Assembly (NCBI RefSeq): GCF_003217515.1
Contig: NZ_QJSX01000012.1
Span: 1-64,000, forward strand
Source: Deinococcus yavapaiensis KR-236
Lineage (GTDB): Bacteria; Deinococcota; Deinococci; Deinococcales; Deinococcaceae
DNA: 64,000 nucleotides
Direction of reading: 5' to 3'
Of this stretch, positions 53,118 through 60,434 are shown one piece after another. The position numbers and the translations under genes were made by a program. The first letter of the stretch is position 1; each line of letters begins with the position of its first letter. The notes below the pieces were generated by a model. It searched no databases. It had not been told where the DNA came from and saw only the letters and a list, made by a program, of their open reading frames with translations.

Positions 53118-53462
53118 TTGAACGCCACCCAGCCCAGCTCTCGAGCACGCGCCGCCGACGCCTTGTCGATCGACGTCACCCTCACTCCGCACACCTATCC
53201 GCACGTTCTGCACACCAGCCGCCCGCTCGGCCTGCGCGAAGACCGCAAAGAGGCTTACCACGCCCTGCTGCGCGACATCGTCGAAGGACAAGCCGACAGC
53301 GACGACGTGCGAACCTGGCTGCGCCGCGCCGCCAAAGAACGCACCTTGGCGAGGCTTCCGGGCGCGCGCGAAGGCGGGCACTTCGTCTTTCCGCTGCTGC
53401 TGTACGTTCGCGACGCGCCGCACGTCGCCGTACATCCCGACGATCTTCGGCTCGTCACCTGA
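53118..53462 (+). CDS. Unknown 114-residue protein
   Basis: A small soluble protein with no family I recognise. It contains THTYPHVLHTSRPLGLREDRKEAY... in the first half and ends in GGHFVFPLLLYVRDAPHVAVHPDDLRLV. The start is a TTG at 53118 with AAAGGA eight bases upstream. Its 3' end overlaps the kinase gene on the other strand by eight bases. The clear codon bias favours a real gene, but the rare start lowers confidence. Confidence 0.55.
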   Translation: MNATQPSSRARAADALSIDVTLTPHTYPHVLHTSRPLGLREDRKEAYHALLRDIVEGQADSDDVRTWLRRAAKERTLARLPGAREGGHFVFPLLLYVRDAPHVAVHPDDLRLVT

Positions 53463-55308
53463 CCGAGGCATCGCCGACGGCCCGCAGAAAGGCCGTCGTC
53501 GCCAGCAGGGCGGCGAGCCACCTCGCCAGGCAACGTTCCCACGCGGACGTCGAGCGCACGACGAGCGTCCAACCAGCCTCCGTCGAGCGACACCACCCGC
53601 CAAGCCAAGCTTCGAGGACGCCCACCTTCCACGCGCACAGAACGTCGGCGCGCAACTTCGCCGGATGCCAGCGCGGCACGACGACCGCTCGCTCCACCGA
53701 GAGGCGCCAGTGCAGCAAGTCGGTGACTTGTCGCGCGGTGAGCGACGAGACGGCGCGCAAACGGACGAACTCCAAGTCCGCCGCGACGAGGACGCCGTGC
53801 GCCGCGAGGATTCGTGCGAGTTCCGCGTCATCGAGCGCGCGGCGTAGAAGCGTCGCCTTCAAATGCCGACGCGTTCGCCGTTGCAGCGACCGTCGAAGCG
53901 CCGCGTCGCGCGCGTCGCGCACTTCGAGGAGCGCGCGGGCACGCCGCTCCCGAAGCGAGAGAAGATGCCGCGCCGCGTCCGCGCGAACTCGCCCCGCGTT
54001 CACGCTACGCGCGAGCGCCCGCACTCGTTCGGCCTCGCGAGCCACGAGCGAAGCGAGGGAACGCGCCGCGAGAGGCGCGCCCCTCCACGCGAAAACCACG
54101 AGTGCGAGCCACGAGAATACGCCCCAAGAAGACGTCGCGGACGGCGGCAACAGAATCGGCAACGAGGCGAGCAAGGTTCCTCCACGCGCGACGCGTACGA
54201 CGCGCGCCCGCACTTCCCGATCGGAAAGCGTCGAAGGCGAAACGCTCGGCGTTCGAATCCCCGGAAAGGCGGCTCGACCTCGCTGGACGGGTGTGACGTT
54301 CGAAGGCGTGGAGCGAAACGTCGAGGTGCCGAGTTCCGCGTCGAGCGCGCACCAAGGACAAGAGACGCGCCGAGGATGCGCGTGCGAAGGATTGCGCGCG
54401 CACGTCACGAGCGAGCGCTCCAAACGGTGCAGCGCGGACGTCCACGCTCGGGCACCGGGACGACGCCAGCGAGACGTGAAGGCCCGCTCGAACAAGCGCC
54501 GCACGTCTCGCGGCAAGACGATGACGGGCAAGGTGCCGGGCGGCGCTTGCACGCCGCTTCGACCTGTGCGCGGTCCGTACGCGTAGGCCCGCCTGCGTAT
54601 CGCCTCGCCCAGCGCGGGCGGTTCGGCGGCCCAAACTCCGGCGAACGGATAGCGTCCCGAGAACAGCAAGAGGAACACGGCCGTCGCGAGCCCGAAGCGG
54701 TCGTGCGAGCGCGTTCGGCGAACCGACCGTAAATCGTGTCCTTGAAGCTCGGGCGGCGTGAAGGCCTCGGTGCCGACGCCGCATGGAAACACCTCGCGAC
54801 CGAAGGTGACTTGAAAGGAGTCCACGTCGATGAAGCGGACGCGAGCGTCGGGCCCCACGAGGATGTTGTTGGGGTTGAGGTCGCCGATGACGTGCCCATG
54901 GCGGTGCACGACGTCCACGGCTTGCGCGAGGTGTCGCGCGACCCGAACGAGGAAGCGCCAATCGGCCTGCGGAAAGTGCTCGGCACGAAACCGGCTCGCC
55001 GTGAGGTCGTGAAGCGGTCGGTAGGAGGCGGGAATCCGCGGAAGTCGCACACCGACCGGGACGCCCGACGCGTCGTGCACGGACCCGAGCGGCCAAGCGC
55101 CGACGTCCACGAGTTCGGGTGTGACTGCCCGAGTCATCAAGGCGATCTTGCGCGCGTCACGCTCGCTCGGACGGCGTTCGTACAGCTTCACGACCTCTTC
55201 GGGCCGCGAAGCGACTTCGTAAACGCTTCCTTCGCCGCCGCGTCCCAGGAGACGGCCGAGCGCGAGGGCCGAACCGCTCGCGTCGCGCACCTTCCTCGCG
55301 TCGGTCAT
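53455..55308 (-). CDS. TerY-P triad protein kinase with zinc ribbon and HhH-like tail
   Basis: A 617-residue Ser/Thr-type kinase. The Gly-rich loop GRGGEGSVYEV (22-32), Lys41, the catalytic loop HGHVIGDLNPNNILV with Asp143, and DSF (about 163) in place of DFG match the kinase of TerY-P systems. A zinc-ribbon remnant follows (Cys303, His309/311, Cys317, Cys320). Then come membrane segments near 375-405, a charged coiled region and a helix-hairpin-helix-like tail (LAAHGVLVAADLEFVRLRAVSSLTARQVTDLL). The ATG at 55308 overlaps the phosphatase stop. The kinase, phosphatase and vWA protein are expected to work as one switch; the target is unknown. Confidence 0.88.
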   Translation of the reverse strand: MTDARKVRDASGSALALGRLLGRGGEGSVYEVASRPEEVVKLYERRPSERDARKIALMTRAVTPELVDVGAWPLGSVHDASGVPVGVRLPRIPASYRPLHDLTASRFRAEHFPQADWRFLVRVARHLAQAVDVVHRHGHVIGDLNPNNILVGPDARVRFIDVDSFQVTFGREVFPCGVGTEAFTPPELQGHDLRSVRRTRSHDRFGLATAVFLLLFSGRYPFAGVWAAEPPALGEAIRRRAYAYGPRTGRSGVQAPPGTLPVIVLPRDVRRLFERAFTSRWRRPGARAWTSALHRLERSLVTCARNPSHAHPRRVSCPWCALDAELGTSTFRSTPSNVTPVQRGRAAFPGIRTPSVSPSTLSDREVRARVVRVARGGTLLASLPILLPPSATSSWGVFSWLALVVFAWRGAPLAARSLASLVAREAERVRALARSVNAGRVRADAARHLLSLRERRARALLEVRDARDAALRRSLQRRTRRHLKATLLRRALDDAELARILAAHGVLVAADLEFVRLRAVSSLTARQVTDLLHWRLSVERAVVVPRWHPAKLRADVLCAWKVGVLEAWLGGWCRSTEAGWTLVVRSTSAWERCLARWLAALLATTAFLRAVGDASVR

Positions 55309-56066
55309 GAACCGTCCGCGGCCTCCCGCCGAGTCGGGACGTTCGTCGCGGCGAGAACGAGGGTGAGGTCGTCGTCGGTGCGCGTGGAGAGGCGATCGGA
55401 CGCCAGCCAGGCGTGCAGCGCGTGCGAAAACGCGGCTTCGCTCGTGTGCTCGGCGGCGAGCGACGTGAACAACGCGCCGAAGAACGGCTGGTGCGCGGCG
55501 CGATCGGCGATTCGCAAGGCGACGCGCTCCAAGCCGTCGGTGAACATCGCGAGCCGTGTCGGGCGGTCGGACGTCACGAGGCATTGCACGTGGTGCGGCT
55601 CGGCGTCCGTCAGGAAGTGCGTTTCGTTGGCGTACTCGCCGTGCGAAGGCCAAAAGATCGGCGCGAAGTCCTCGGTGTTCGCGGCGACGATGGCGCCGTC
55701 TCCTATTTGCACGAACAGCGACCAAGTCGCCGTGACGATCGCGCCGAGCAGGGTGCAGGCGAATTCGCGAATCGGCGCGTTTCGTTCTCGTGCCGCGTCC
55801 TCGATCGCTCGACGCGAGGCAGCGAGGAGGGCTTCGACGTCGGGTCCGCTCGGGCACCGTGCCTGCCGCCGCCCTTCGACCGAGAAGGCGTCGCAGACGA
55901 GTCGGCTGGCGACGTCGGCGTGCACGGCGCTTCCCGCTCCGTCACAGACGACGATCACGAGCCCCTCGTCGTCGACGTGCAGAGAAAAGGCATCTTGGCA
56001 CGGCACGCCCCGAACTCGGTGCGACGCGCCCGCCACGCTCGCGCCGACCGCGCGCCACGTCGTCAC
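55305..56066 (-). CDS. PP2C-type protein phosphatase of the TerY-P triad
   Basis: A 253-residue PP2C-like metal-dependent Ser/Thr phosphatase. Metal-site motifs are CQDAF (residues near 25), VVCDGAGSAVHAD (near 42), FTDGLE and TDDDLTLVL. It would reverse phosphorylation by the neighbouring kinase. I chose the GTG at 56066 because it overlaps the vWA stop in a GTGA junction; a TTG at 56078 is also in frame. It overlaps the kinase start (ATGA). Confidence 0.9.
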   Translation of the reverse strand: MTTWRAVGASVAGASHRVRGVPCQDAFSLHVDDEGLVIVVCDGAGSAVHADVASRLVCDAFSVEGRRQARCPSGPDVEALLAASRRAIEDAARERNAPIREFACTLLGAIVTATWSLFVQIGDGAIVAANTEDFAPIFWPSHGEYANETHFLTDAEPHHVQCLVTSDRPTRLAMFTDGLERVALRIADRAAHQPFFGALFTSLAAEHTSEAAFSHALHAWLASDRLSTRTDDDLTLVLAATNVPTRREAADGS

Positions 56067-56731
56067 ACGTCCGTCCAACCTGTCGGAGGGCTCAAGGGGA
56101 CGATGGTGCCGGGTGTGCTGCGCGACACGCCTCTAAGACTGCTCGACAGCCACTGGAACATCTGGCGAAATTGCAGGCCGCGCAACTTCACGGGTTCACG
56201 CACGCTGATCTGCTTCAAGACCTTCATGTCGGCCTTCTCGACGCCGACGGCGAAGAACGCGAAGGCCCGCGCTTGCTCGCCGTCGTGCACGGCGCGCGCC
56301 GCGTCCTGCCACTTGTCGGTCGGCGCTCCGTCGGTCACGAGGAACACCCAAGGCCGGTAGTAGGCGATGCCGTTGCGGCGGTACATGTCCTTGCGAACGC
56401 GCAGCATGTCGAGTCCGCGCTCGATGGCGCTGCCCATCGGCGTGTCCCCCTCGGGCAGCAGCGTGAGCGACTCGAAGTCGGCGGCGCTCACGAAGTCGCT
56501 CACCGTTCGCACGGGGCCGAACGAGATCACGGCGAGCTCGCAGCGCTTCGCGGCGAGCGGGTCCGCGAGGAGGTCGTCTCGAAAGGCGCGCAGACCGAGG
56601 TTGAGCTCGCGCATCGGCTCGCCGCGCATCGAGCCGCTGTTGTCGAGCAGCAGCACGACGGGGCAGCGCGGCTCGGGGTTGTCGGCGAACTCCACTTCCG
56701 TGAAGTCGAAATGAGGTGCGTTCGAAGCCAT
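56063..56731 (-). CDS. TerY-like von Willebrand factor A protein
   Basis: A 222-residue vWA domain protein with an intact metal-ion-dependent adhesion site: DNSGSM (about 30-35), the threonine in EGDTPMGSA and the aspartate in VTDGAPTDKW. It resembles TerY of tellurite-resistance systems and is the third member of the vWA-phosphatase-kinase triad. It is probably a cytoplasmic metal-binding scaffold. GGGAGGA precedes the ATG at 56731. It diverges from the repeat-protein operon. Confidence 0.92.
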   Translation of the reverse strand: MASNAPHFDFTEVEFADNPEPRCPVVLLLDNSGSMRGEPMRELNLGLRAFRDDLLADPLAAKRCELAVISFGPVRTVSDFVSAADFESLTLLPEGDTPMGSAIERGLDMLRVRKDMYRRNGIAYYRPWVFLVTDGAPTDKWQDAARAVHDGEQARAFAFFAVGVEKADMKVLKQISVREPVKLRGLQFRQMFQWLSSSLRGVSRSTPGTIVPLSPPTGWTDV

Positions 56732-56797
56732 AAAGATCCTCCCCTGCGTTCGTGTTGCATTCATGGTAGCAAAATATTGCAGGCAAGTTGATAAATA

Positions 56798-56807
56798 TCA
56801 CCAAAAG
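56798..56807 (+). repeat. Direct repeat copy 1 (TCACCAAAAG)
   Basis: TCACCAAAAG lies four bases upstream of the -35 box at 56812. The same ten bases recur 44 bases further on. On the minus strand it overlaps a possible TTGGTG -35 of the vWA gene. A short palindrome TGATAAATATCA (56789-56800) overlaps its left end. Confidence 0.6.
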
Positions 56808-56811
56808 GGGA

Positions 56812-56840
56812 TTGACTTGGCGATGCAGAATATTTACAGT
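56812..56840 (+). promoter_or_regulatory. Promoter of the KYG-repeat protein operon
   Basis: TTGACT (56812-56817), 17 bases, TACAGT (56835-56840). It is bracketed closely by the two TCACCAAAAG repeats, so a dimeric regulator could clamp it. Confidence 0.75.
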
Positions 56841-56841
56841 G

Positions 56842-56851
56842 TCACCAAAAG
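56842..56851 (+). repeat. Direct repeat copy 2 (TCACCAAAAG)
   Basis: An exact copy of the repeat at 56798-56807. It begins two bases after the -10 box, over the likely transcription start. Confidence 0.6.
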
Positions 56852-56898
56852 AAGCGCCAAGCCTACTGGCACTTCTGCAAAGAATCAGGAGGAGCACG

Positions 56899-57702
56899 AT
56901 GATGGACGAACGGAAACAGATCCTGGAACTCGTCGCGGAAGGCACGATCACGGTCGAGCAGGCCGACGAATTGCTCGCCGCGCTGCTCGAACCTCCCCGC
57001 CCTGTCGTCGCGCCGCCCGCTCCACCGGTCGCGCCCGTTCCGACGGTTCGCGTCCGACTTCGCGAAAGTCGTCCGGCCCGATCGGCCTTGCCCTCCGACT
57101 GGAGCACCCCGACGTTCGAGCAACTGCTCTTGATGGGCAAGTACGGCATCCGGCCGCAATTCCTCGTGGAAGCGCGCGAAGCCGGGCTGGGCAACCTCAG
57201 CTTCGAGCAGCTCGTCACGCTCGGGAAGTACGGCGTCAATGCTGCCTACGCCAAAGAGTTGCGAGAAGCGATGGGACAGGCGCTCACCTTCGAGCAATTC
57301 GTCACCCTGGCGAAGTACGGCGTGCGCCCCGAGATCCTACGCGCCTTGCGTGACGCCGGCCTCGAAGACTTGGACTTCGACACGGTCGTCGCGCTCGGCA
57401 AGTACGGCGTCAGTCCCCAGTTCATCCTGGAACTCGGCGACCTCGGCATGAACGACCTCACGCCCACTCAGCTCATCCAACTCGCCAAGTACGGCATCAG
57501 CCCGAAGTTCATTCGGGAAGCGCGCGAAGCCGGCTTCGACTTTCAACAAGGAATGTCTAGCGGAGCCGTCAATGCGGTAGAGCCGGAAGAACCCGAGGAA
57601 CCCGAGGAACCCGAGGAACCCGAAGAGCCGGAAGAACCCGAGCAGCCCGAAGAGCCCGAAGAACCCGAGGAGCCCGAAGTGCGCGCCGGAGGCGAAGCAT
57701 GA
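56899..57702 (+). CDS. KYG-repeat protein with SHOCT-like N-terminus and Glu-Pro tail
   Basis: A 267-residue protein of unknown function. Residues 1-31 (DERKQILELVAEGTITVEQADELLAALL) resemble the short N-terminal module of YvlB/LiaX proteins. A Pro-rich linker leads to five tandem repeats of about 29 residues (71-216) with consensus L-T-F-x-Q-L-V-x-L-G-K-Y-G-V-x-P-x-F-x-x-E-A-R-E-A-G-L. These recall the 'L..L..HGV.P.FI.EL...G' repeats of some sensor and peptidase proteins. The tail (about 228-261) is almost only Glu-Glu-Pro. AGGAGGAG precedes two adjacent ATG codons. It overlaps the DUF2089 gene (ATGA). No membrane segment is seen; it is probably a cytoplasmic binding protein. Confidence 0.85.
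   Translation: MMDERKQILELVAEGTITVEQADELLAALLEPPRPVVAPPAPPVAPVPTVRVRLRESRPARSALPSDWSTPTFEQLLLMGKYGIRPQFLVEAREAGLGNLSFEQLVTLGKYGVNAAYAKELREAMGQALTFEQFVTLAKYGVRPEILRALRDAGLEDLDFDTVVALGKYGVSPQFILELGDLGMNDLTPTQLIQLAKYGISPKFIREAREAGFDFQQGMSSGAVNAVEPEEPEEPEEPEEPEEPEEPEQPEEPEEPEEPEVRAGGEA
57580..57679 (+). repeat. Glu-Glu-Pro coding tandem repeat
   Basis: Nine-base units of the type CCCGAGGAA and CCCGAAGAG encode (PEE)n for about 100 bases. Synonymous variation and one Gln codon show that it is not freshly expanded, but its length may differ between strains. Confidence 0.8.
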
Positions 57703-58100
57703 CTCGCCGCCGCTACCCCGTCCTGACCCGCGACCCCATCACGGGCGGCGAGTTGATCGTCACGCGTCTCGAAGGTCCCGAAAGCGGCGTCGTCATCGAA
57801 GGCGAGTTCACCCTCGGCTGGATCGCGCGCCTCACGCCCGACCAGCTCGACTTCGTGGGCGTCCTCGTTCGCAACCGTGGCAACGTCCAGAAAGTCGCCG
57901 TGGAGCTCGGCGTGGCATATAACACTGCCCGAGCCCGTCTCGACGACATCGTCACCTCACTGGGAGGCGCGCCAGACGCCGAGCCGCCCGCACCTCCGCC
58001 GGCCCCGGGACCGTCGCGCATCGACGTCCTGCAACGCCTGCGCGACGGAGAAATCGACTTTCAAACGGCGATGCGCCTCATCGAGGAAGGTCGTCGTTGA
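57699..58100 (+). CDS. DUF2089 family regulator lacking its cysteines
   Basis: A 133-residue DUF2089-type protein. The middle (FTLGWIARLTPDQLDFVGVLVRNRGNVQKVAVELGVAYNTARARLDDIVTSLG) is the family's helix-turn-helix core. Family members usually begin with a four-cysteine zinc knuckle; here the same stretch (YPVLTRDPITGGELIVTRLEGPESGVVIEGEF) has none. The end (DVLQRLRDGEIDFQTAMRLIEEGRR) is a short module like the start of the upstream repeat protein. DUF2089 proteins often sit with membrane-stress genes. It is coupled to the repeat protein by an ATGA overlap and may regulate this operon. Confidence 0.85.
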   Translation: MTRRRYPVLTRDPITGGELIVTRLEGPESGVVIEGEFTLGWIARLTPDQLDFVGVLVRNRGNVQKVAVELGVAYNTARARLDDIVTSLGGAPDAEPPAPPPAPGPSRIDVLQRLRDGEIDFQTAMRLIEEGRR

Positions 58101-58118
58101 GCGACGCGGGAGGCCCTT

Positions 58119-58298
58119 ATGATTCCGGACGTTCAAGCACAACTCACGCACGCGCACCTCGAACGTCTGCGGGAGGAAGCCCGCGTTCACCACCTCCTGG
58201 GACGCCGCCGCTCGTGGCGACGCGTGATCGGTGTCGTTTTGATGCGCCTCGCCGTGAAAGTCGAACCTGACTTGGCGCCCGACGCTCGGCTCGTCTGA
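58119..58298 (+). CDS. Small 59-residue protein
   Basis: An ATG with GGGAGG five bases upstream opens 59 codons: MIPDVQAQLTHAHLERLREEAR, then RRRSWRRVIGVVLMRLAVKV and an acidic end. It looks like an amphipathic helix plus a basic, weakly hydrophobic segment, perhaps a membrane-edge peptide. It lies 18 bases after the DUF2089 gene and before a strong terminator, so it is the last gene of that operon. I know no family. Confidence 0.65.
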   Translation: MIPDVQAQLTHAHLERLREEARVHHLLGRRRSWRRVIGVVLMRLAVKVEPDLAPDARLV

Positions 58299-58303
58299 GC
58301 CAA

Positions 58304-58344
58304 AACGTGAAAGGCGTCCCCGCCGTGGGGACGCCTTTCACGTT
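58304..58344. terminator. Bidirectional terminator hairpin
   Basis: A perfect 18-bp stem (58304-58321 with 58327-58344) with a five-base loop, between the KYG operon and the convergent disrupted gene. Confidence 0.85.
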
Positions 58345-58348
58345 CGCG

Positions 58349-59004
58349 TCACCTCTTCTTCAACACCGTGATGAGCGCTTGCAGTTGTTCGTTCGGGCGT
58401 CCCTCCTTGAAAGGATTGAACGGCGTGCCGTTTTGAATCGCCGCGAACAAGCCGTCGGGACGCTGGCCGTTCGCGCCGTTTTGACCGTTCGCCCCGGCCG
58501 GACGCTGACCTTGCGGATTTTGGCCGCACCCGTTCGCGGGACGCTGGCCCGTAGCGCCTTGCATGCGCTTGCGACGTTCCTCTTCGTATGCGAGGTCGGC
58601 GACTTTCGAGAGTTGCTTTTCAATGAGCATCTTCGTGGCGTCGGCGGGCTTGAGGTCCGTTCTCTTGGCGAAATCCTGCAACACCCGCAGCAACTTCGCC
58701 GCTTGCACTTTCGAGAAGGCGAGGCTCTTCGTCTTGTCGACGTCCGCGAGAAGGCGGCGCGTCGGGTCGTCCGAGGGTCGCGAGCAGGGTGCGCCGTGCC
58801 GCGTCGAAGGTGCCCGCCTCGACGGTGGGGATGGTGGTAGCATTCGCCGCGTTCACCTGCGCGCCGCGGGCGACCTGAAACGCGAGGTCCGCCGCGCCAA
58901 CTCGGCGCGTCGGGAAGCGCCACGAGCGCCTCCGCCAGACCGAAGGTCGTTTGAGCGCTCACCGCGCCCGAAGCGAGCGCCAACAGGATCAAGAGGCGTC
59001 TCAT
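58349..59004 (-). pseudogene. Secreted-protein gene broken by two frameshifts
   Basis: From the ATG at 59004 a signal peptide is read (MRRLLILLALASGAVSA), then QTTFGLAEALVALPDA. The coding pattern then jumps frame near 58905 (RVGAADLAFQVARGAQVNAANATTIPTVEAGTFDAARRTLLATL) and again near 58772 (DDPTRRLLADVDKTKSLAFSKVQAAKLLRVLQDFAKRTDLKP). Both jumps fit one extra base. The end is Gln/Asn/Gly-rich (GQNPQGQRPAGANGQNGANG). Joined, it would be a secreted helical protein of about 218 residues. It is either a true pseudogene or a pair of sequencing errors in GC-rich DNA. Confidence 0.7.
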
Positions 59005-59115
59005 GTCGGTCCGGGCGGCGTGAGATGACTTGGTCGGCACATGCAGAGGACCCCTTTCGAAGACGTCCCGAGCGCAAGAGCAGCAAGTGAAGAAATCGTG
59101 AACCTCAGGCGCACG

Positions 59116-59145
59116 AAAAAGCGCGACCACTGGGCGTGGTCGCGC
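59116..59145 (-). terminator. Rho-independent terminator
   Basis: On the minus strand GCGCGACCAC and GTGGTCGCGC form a 10-bp hairpin followed by five T residues. It ends the secreted-protein gene that stops at 59160. Confidence 0.85.
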
Positions 59146-59159
59146 CCCCTCGGAGAAGA

Positions 59160-59615
59160 TCAGGAATCGCTTTCCGTCACGACGACGCTCGCGGCGAACT
59201 GCGTCGTCTCGCCCGTCGCCTTGTTCCGCAGCGTCACGACCACCGGATACACGCCGTTGGAAAGCGTGCCGTCCGTCGTGGCGAGCAGCGAAAGCGCCAC
59301 GAGGTCGCCGTTCCAGCTCGCCATGTTCGTCGCCGTCGCGCTGTCGAGGCTCACGTCGAGTCCACTCGGCGCCGTGACGCTCACGAGTTCGAGTTGCGAC
59401 GTGACGTCTTGTCCCGACGCGGCGTCCACGCCGACGTCTCCGCCACGCACGAACACGCCTGTGTACTCTCCGGAGGCGTCCGCGTTCACCTGCAAGTCGG
59501 TGTAGTAGAAGCCGTTGGCGTCGTACGTCTGCAGAAACGACGACTGAGCGAACGCGGCGGGAACGAGCGAGGTCGTGAGGGCGAGGGCCAGCAGGGTGCG
59601 ATGCAACTTGTTCAT
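59160..59615 (-). CDS. Unknown secreted beta-rich protein
   Basis: A 151-residue protein with a signal peptide (MNKLHRTLLALALTTSLVPAAFAQ). The mature part alternates short strands (YYTDLQVNADASGEYTGVFVRGG, NGVYPVVVTLRNKATGETTQFAASVVV), like an Ig-type or pilin-like beta domain. No cysteines are present. AAGGAGA precedes the ATG at 59615. Function unknown; it is monocistronic, with its own terminator. Confidence 0.82.
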   Translation of the reverse strand: MNKLHRTLLALALTTSLVPAAFAQSSFLQTYDANGFYYTDLQVNADASGEYTGVFVRGGDVGVDAASGQDVTSQLELVSVTAPSGLDVSLDSATATNMASWNGDLVALSLLATTDGTLSNGVYPVVVTLRNKATGETTQFAASVVVTESDS

Positions 59616-59659
59616 GAAGTTCTCCTTGCGTCACGCCTTTTCGCGTGGACGAGCACAAG

Positions 59660-59742
59660 GTAAGCGGCGGCCGTAAAAAACCCGCCCAAAACGCGTAAGG
59701 ATTCGGCAAATCCAAGTAAAAGATCGGTAAAAACAGGTAAAG
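59660..59742 (+). repeat. Helically phased GTAA(A) motifs
   Basis: GTAA motifs start at 59660, 59673, 59695, 59716, 59727 and 59737. The last five are spaced 22, 21, 11 and 10 bases apart, i.e. on one face of the helix. The region lies between the divergent secreted-protein and MOSC genes and may be a multi-site operator or bent DNA. Confidence 0.45.
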
Positions 59743-59769
59743 AGCCTCGACGAATGGCACACTGGGAAC

Positions 59770-60312
59770 ATGAAGTCCACTGTCGAGGCCGTCCATGTCG
59801 GCGCGGCGCACACCTTCTCGAAAGAGCCTCGGGCGCTCGTCCGTCTCGTCGCGGGACTCGGCGTGGAGGGAGACGTGCACGCGGGCGAGACGGTGAAGCA
59901 TCGCTCTCGAGTGCGGCAAGATCCCAGCCAACCGAACTTGCGGCAAGTGCACCTTCTGCACGCCGAGTTGCACGACGAACTGCGCGCACGCGGCTTCGAC
60001 GTCCGCTCGGGCGATCTCGGCGAGAACGTCACGACGCGCGGCCTCGACGTGTTGAGCGTGCCGCGCGGCACACGCCTGCACCTCGGGCCGAACGCCGTCG
60101 TGGAGATCACGGGCTTGCGCAATCCCTGCCAGCAGATCGAGGACTTCCGAGCGGGTCTGCTCGCCGCCGTGCTGGACCGCGACGAGCACGGCGCCCTCGT
60201 GCGCAAGGCGGGCGTGATGGGCATCGTCGTGACGAGCGGCGACGTACGTCCCGGCGACGAAATCGAGGTGCGATTCCCACCTCGACCGTGGTCGGCTTTG
60301 GAACGCGTTTGA
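59770..60312 (+). CDS. MOSC domain protein
   Basis: A 180-residue single-domain MOSC protein. The family carries sulfur or molybdenum-cofactor ligands on a conserved cysteine, here in LRNPCQQIEDFRAGLL near residue 120. RSGDLGENVTTRGLDVLSVPRGTRLHLG and the GLGVEGDVHAG opening are typical of the YiiM/YuaD-like stand-alone type, linked to detoxification of hydroxylated compounds. A CACACT box ends six bases before the ATG and there is no ribosome binding site, so the start is probably leaderless. Confidence 0.9.
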   Translation: MKSTVEAVHVGAAHTFSKEPRALVRLVAGLGVEGDVHAGETVKHRSRVRQDPSQPNLRQVHLLHAELHDELRARGFDVRSGDLGENVTTRGLDVLSVPRGTRLHLGPNAVVEITGLRNPCQQIEDFRAGLLAAVLDRDEHGALVRKAGVMGIVVTSGDVRPGDEIEVRFPPRPWSALERV

Positions 60313-60420
60313 CGCTCCGCCGACGCGACGAGAGGAAGCCCGACCGCCTCCGAGTGGCCCCTGGACGCGTATACTGCGAGCTCGCACCTCGGGCGCGTCG
60401 ACGCCCGAGGGCACGCTTTC

Positions 60421-60434
60421 AGGAGGACCCGTTG
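60421..60434 (+). promoter_or_regulatory. Ribosome binding site setting a TTG start
   Basis: AGGAGG (60421-60426) lies five bases before TTG (60432-60434). The near-perfect site decides for this rare start codon, since the reading frame stays open for hundreds of bases upstream. A TATACT -10-like box is at 60370-60375. Confidence 0.7.

Noticed and set aside
56789..56800. Palindrome TGATAAATATCA as a separate operator
   Set aside because: It is AT-rich with a two-base asymmetric centre and overlaps the direct repeat, so it could be chance; recorded with the repeat only.
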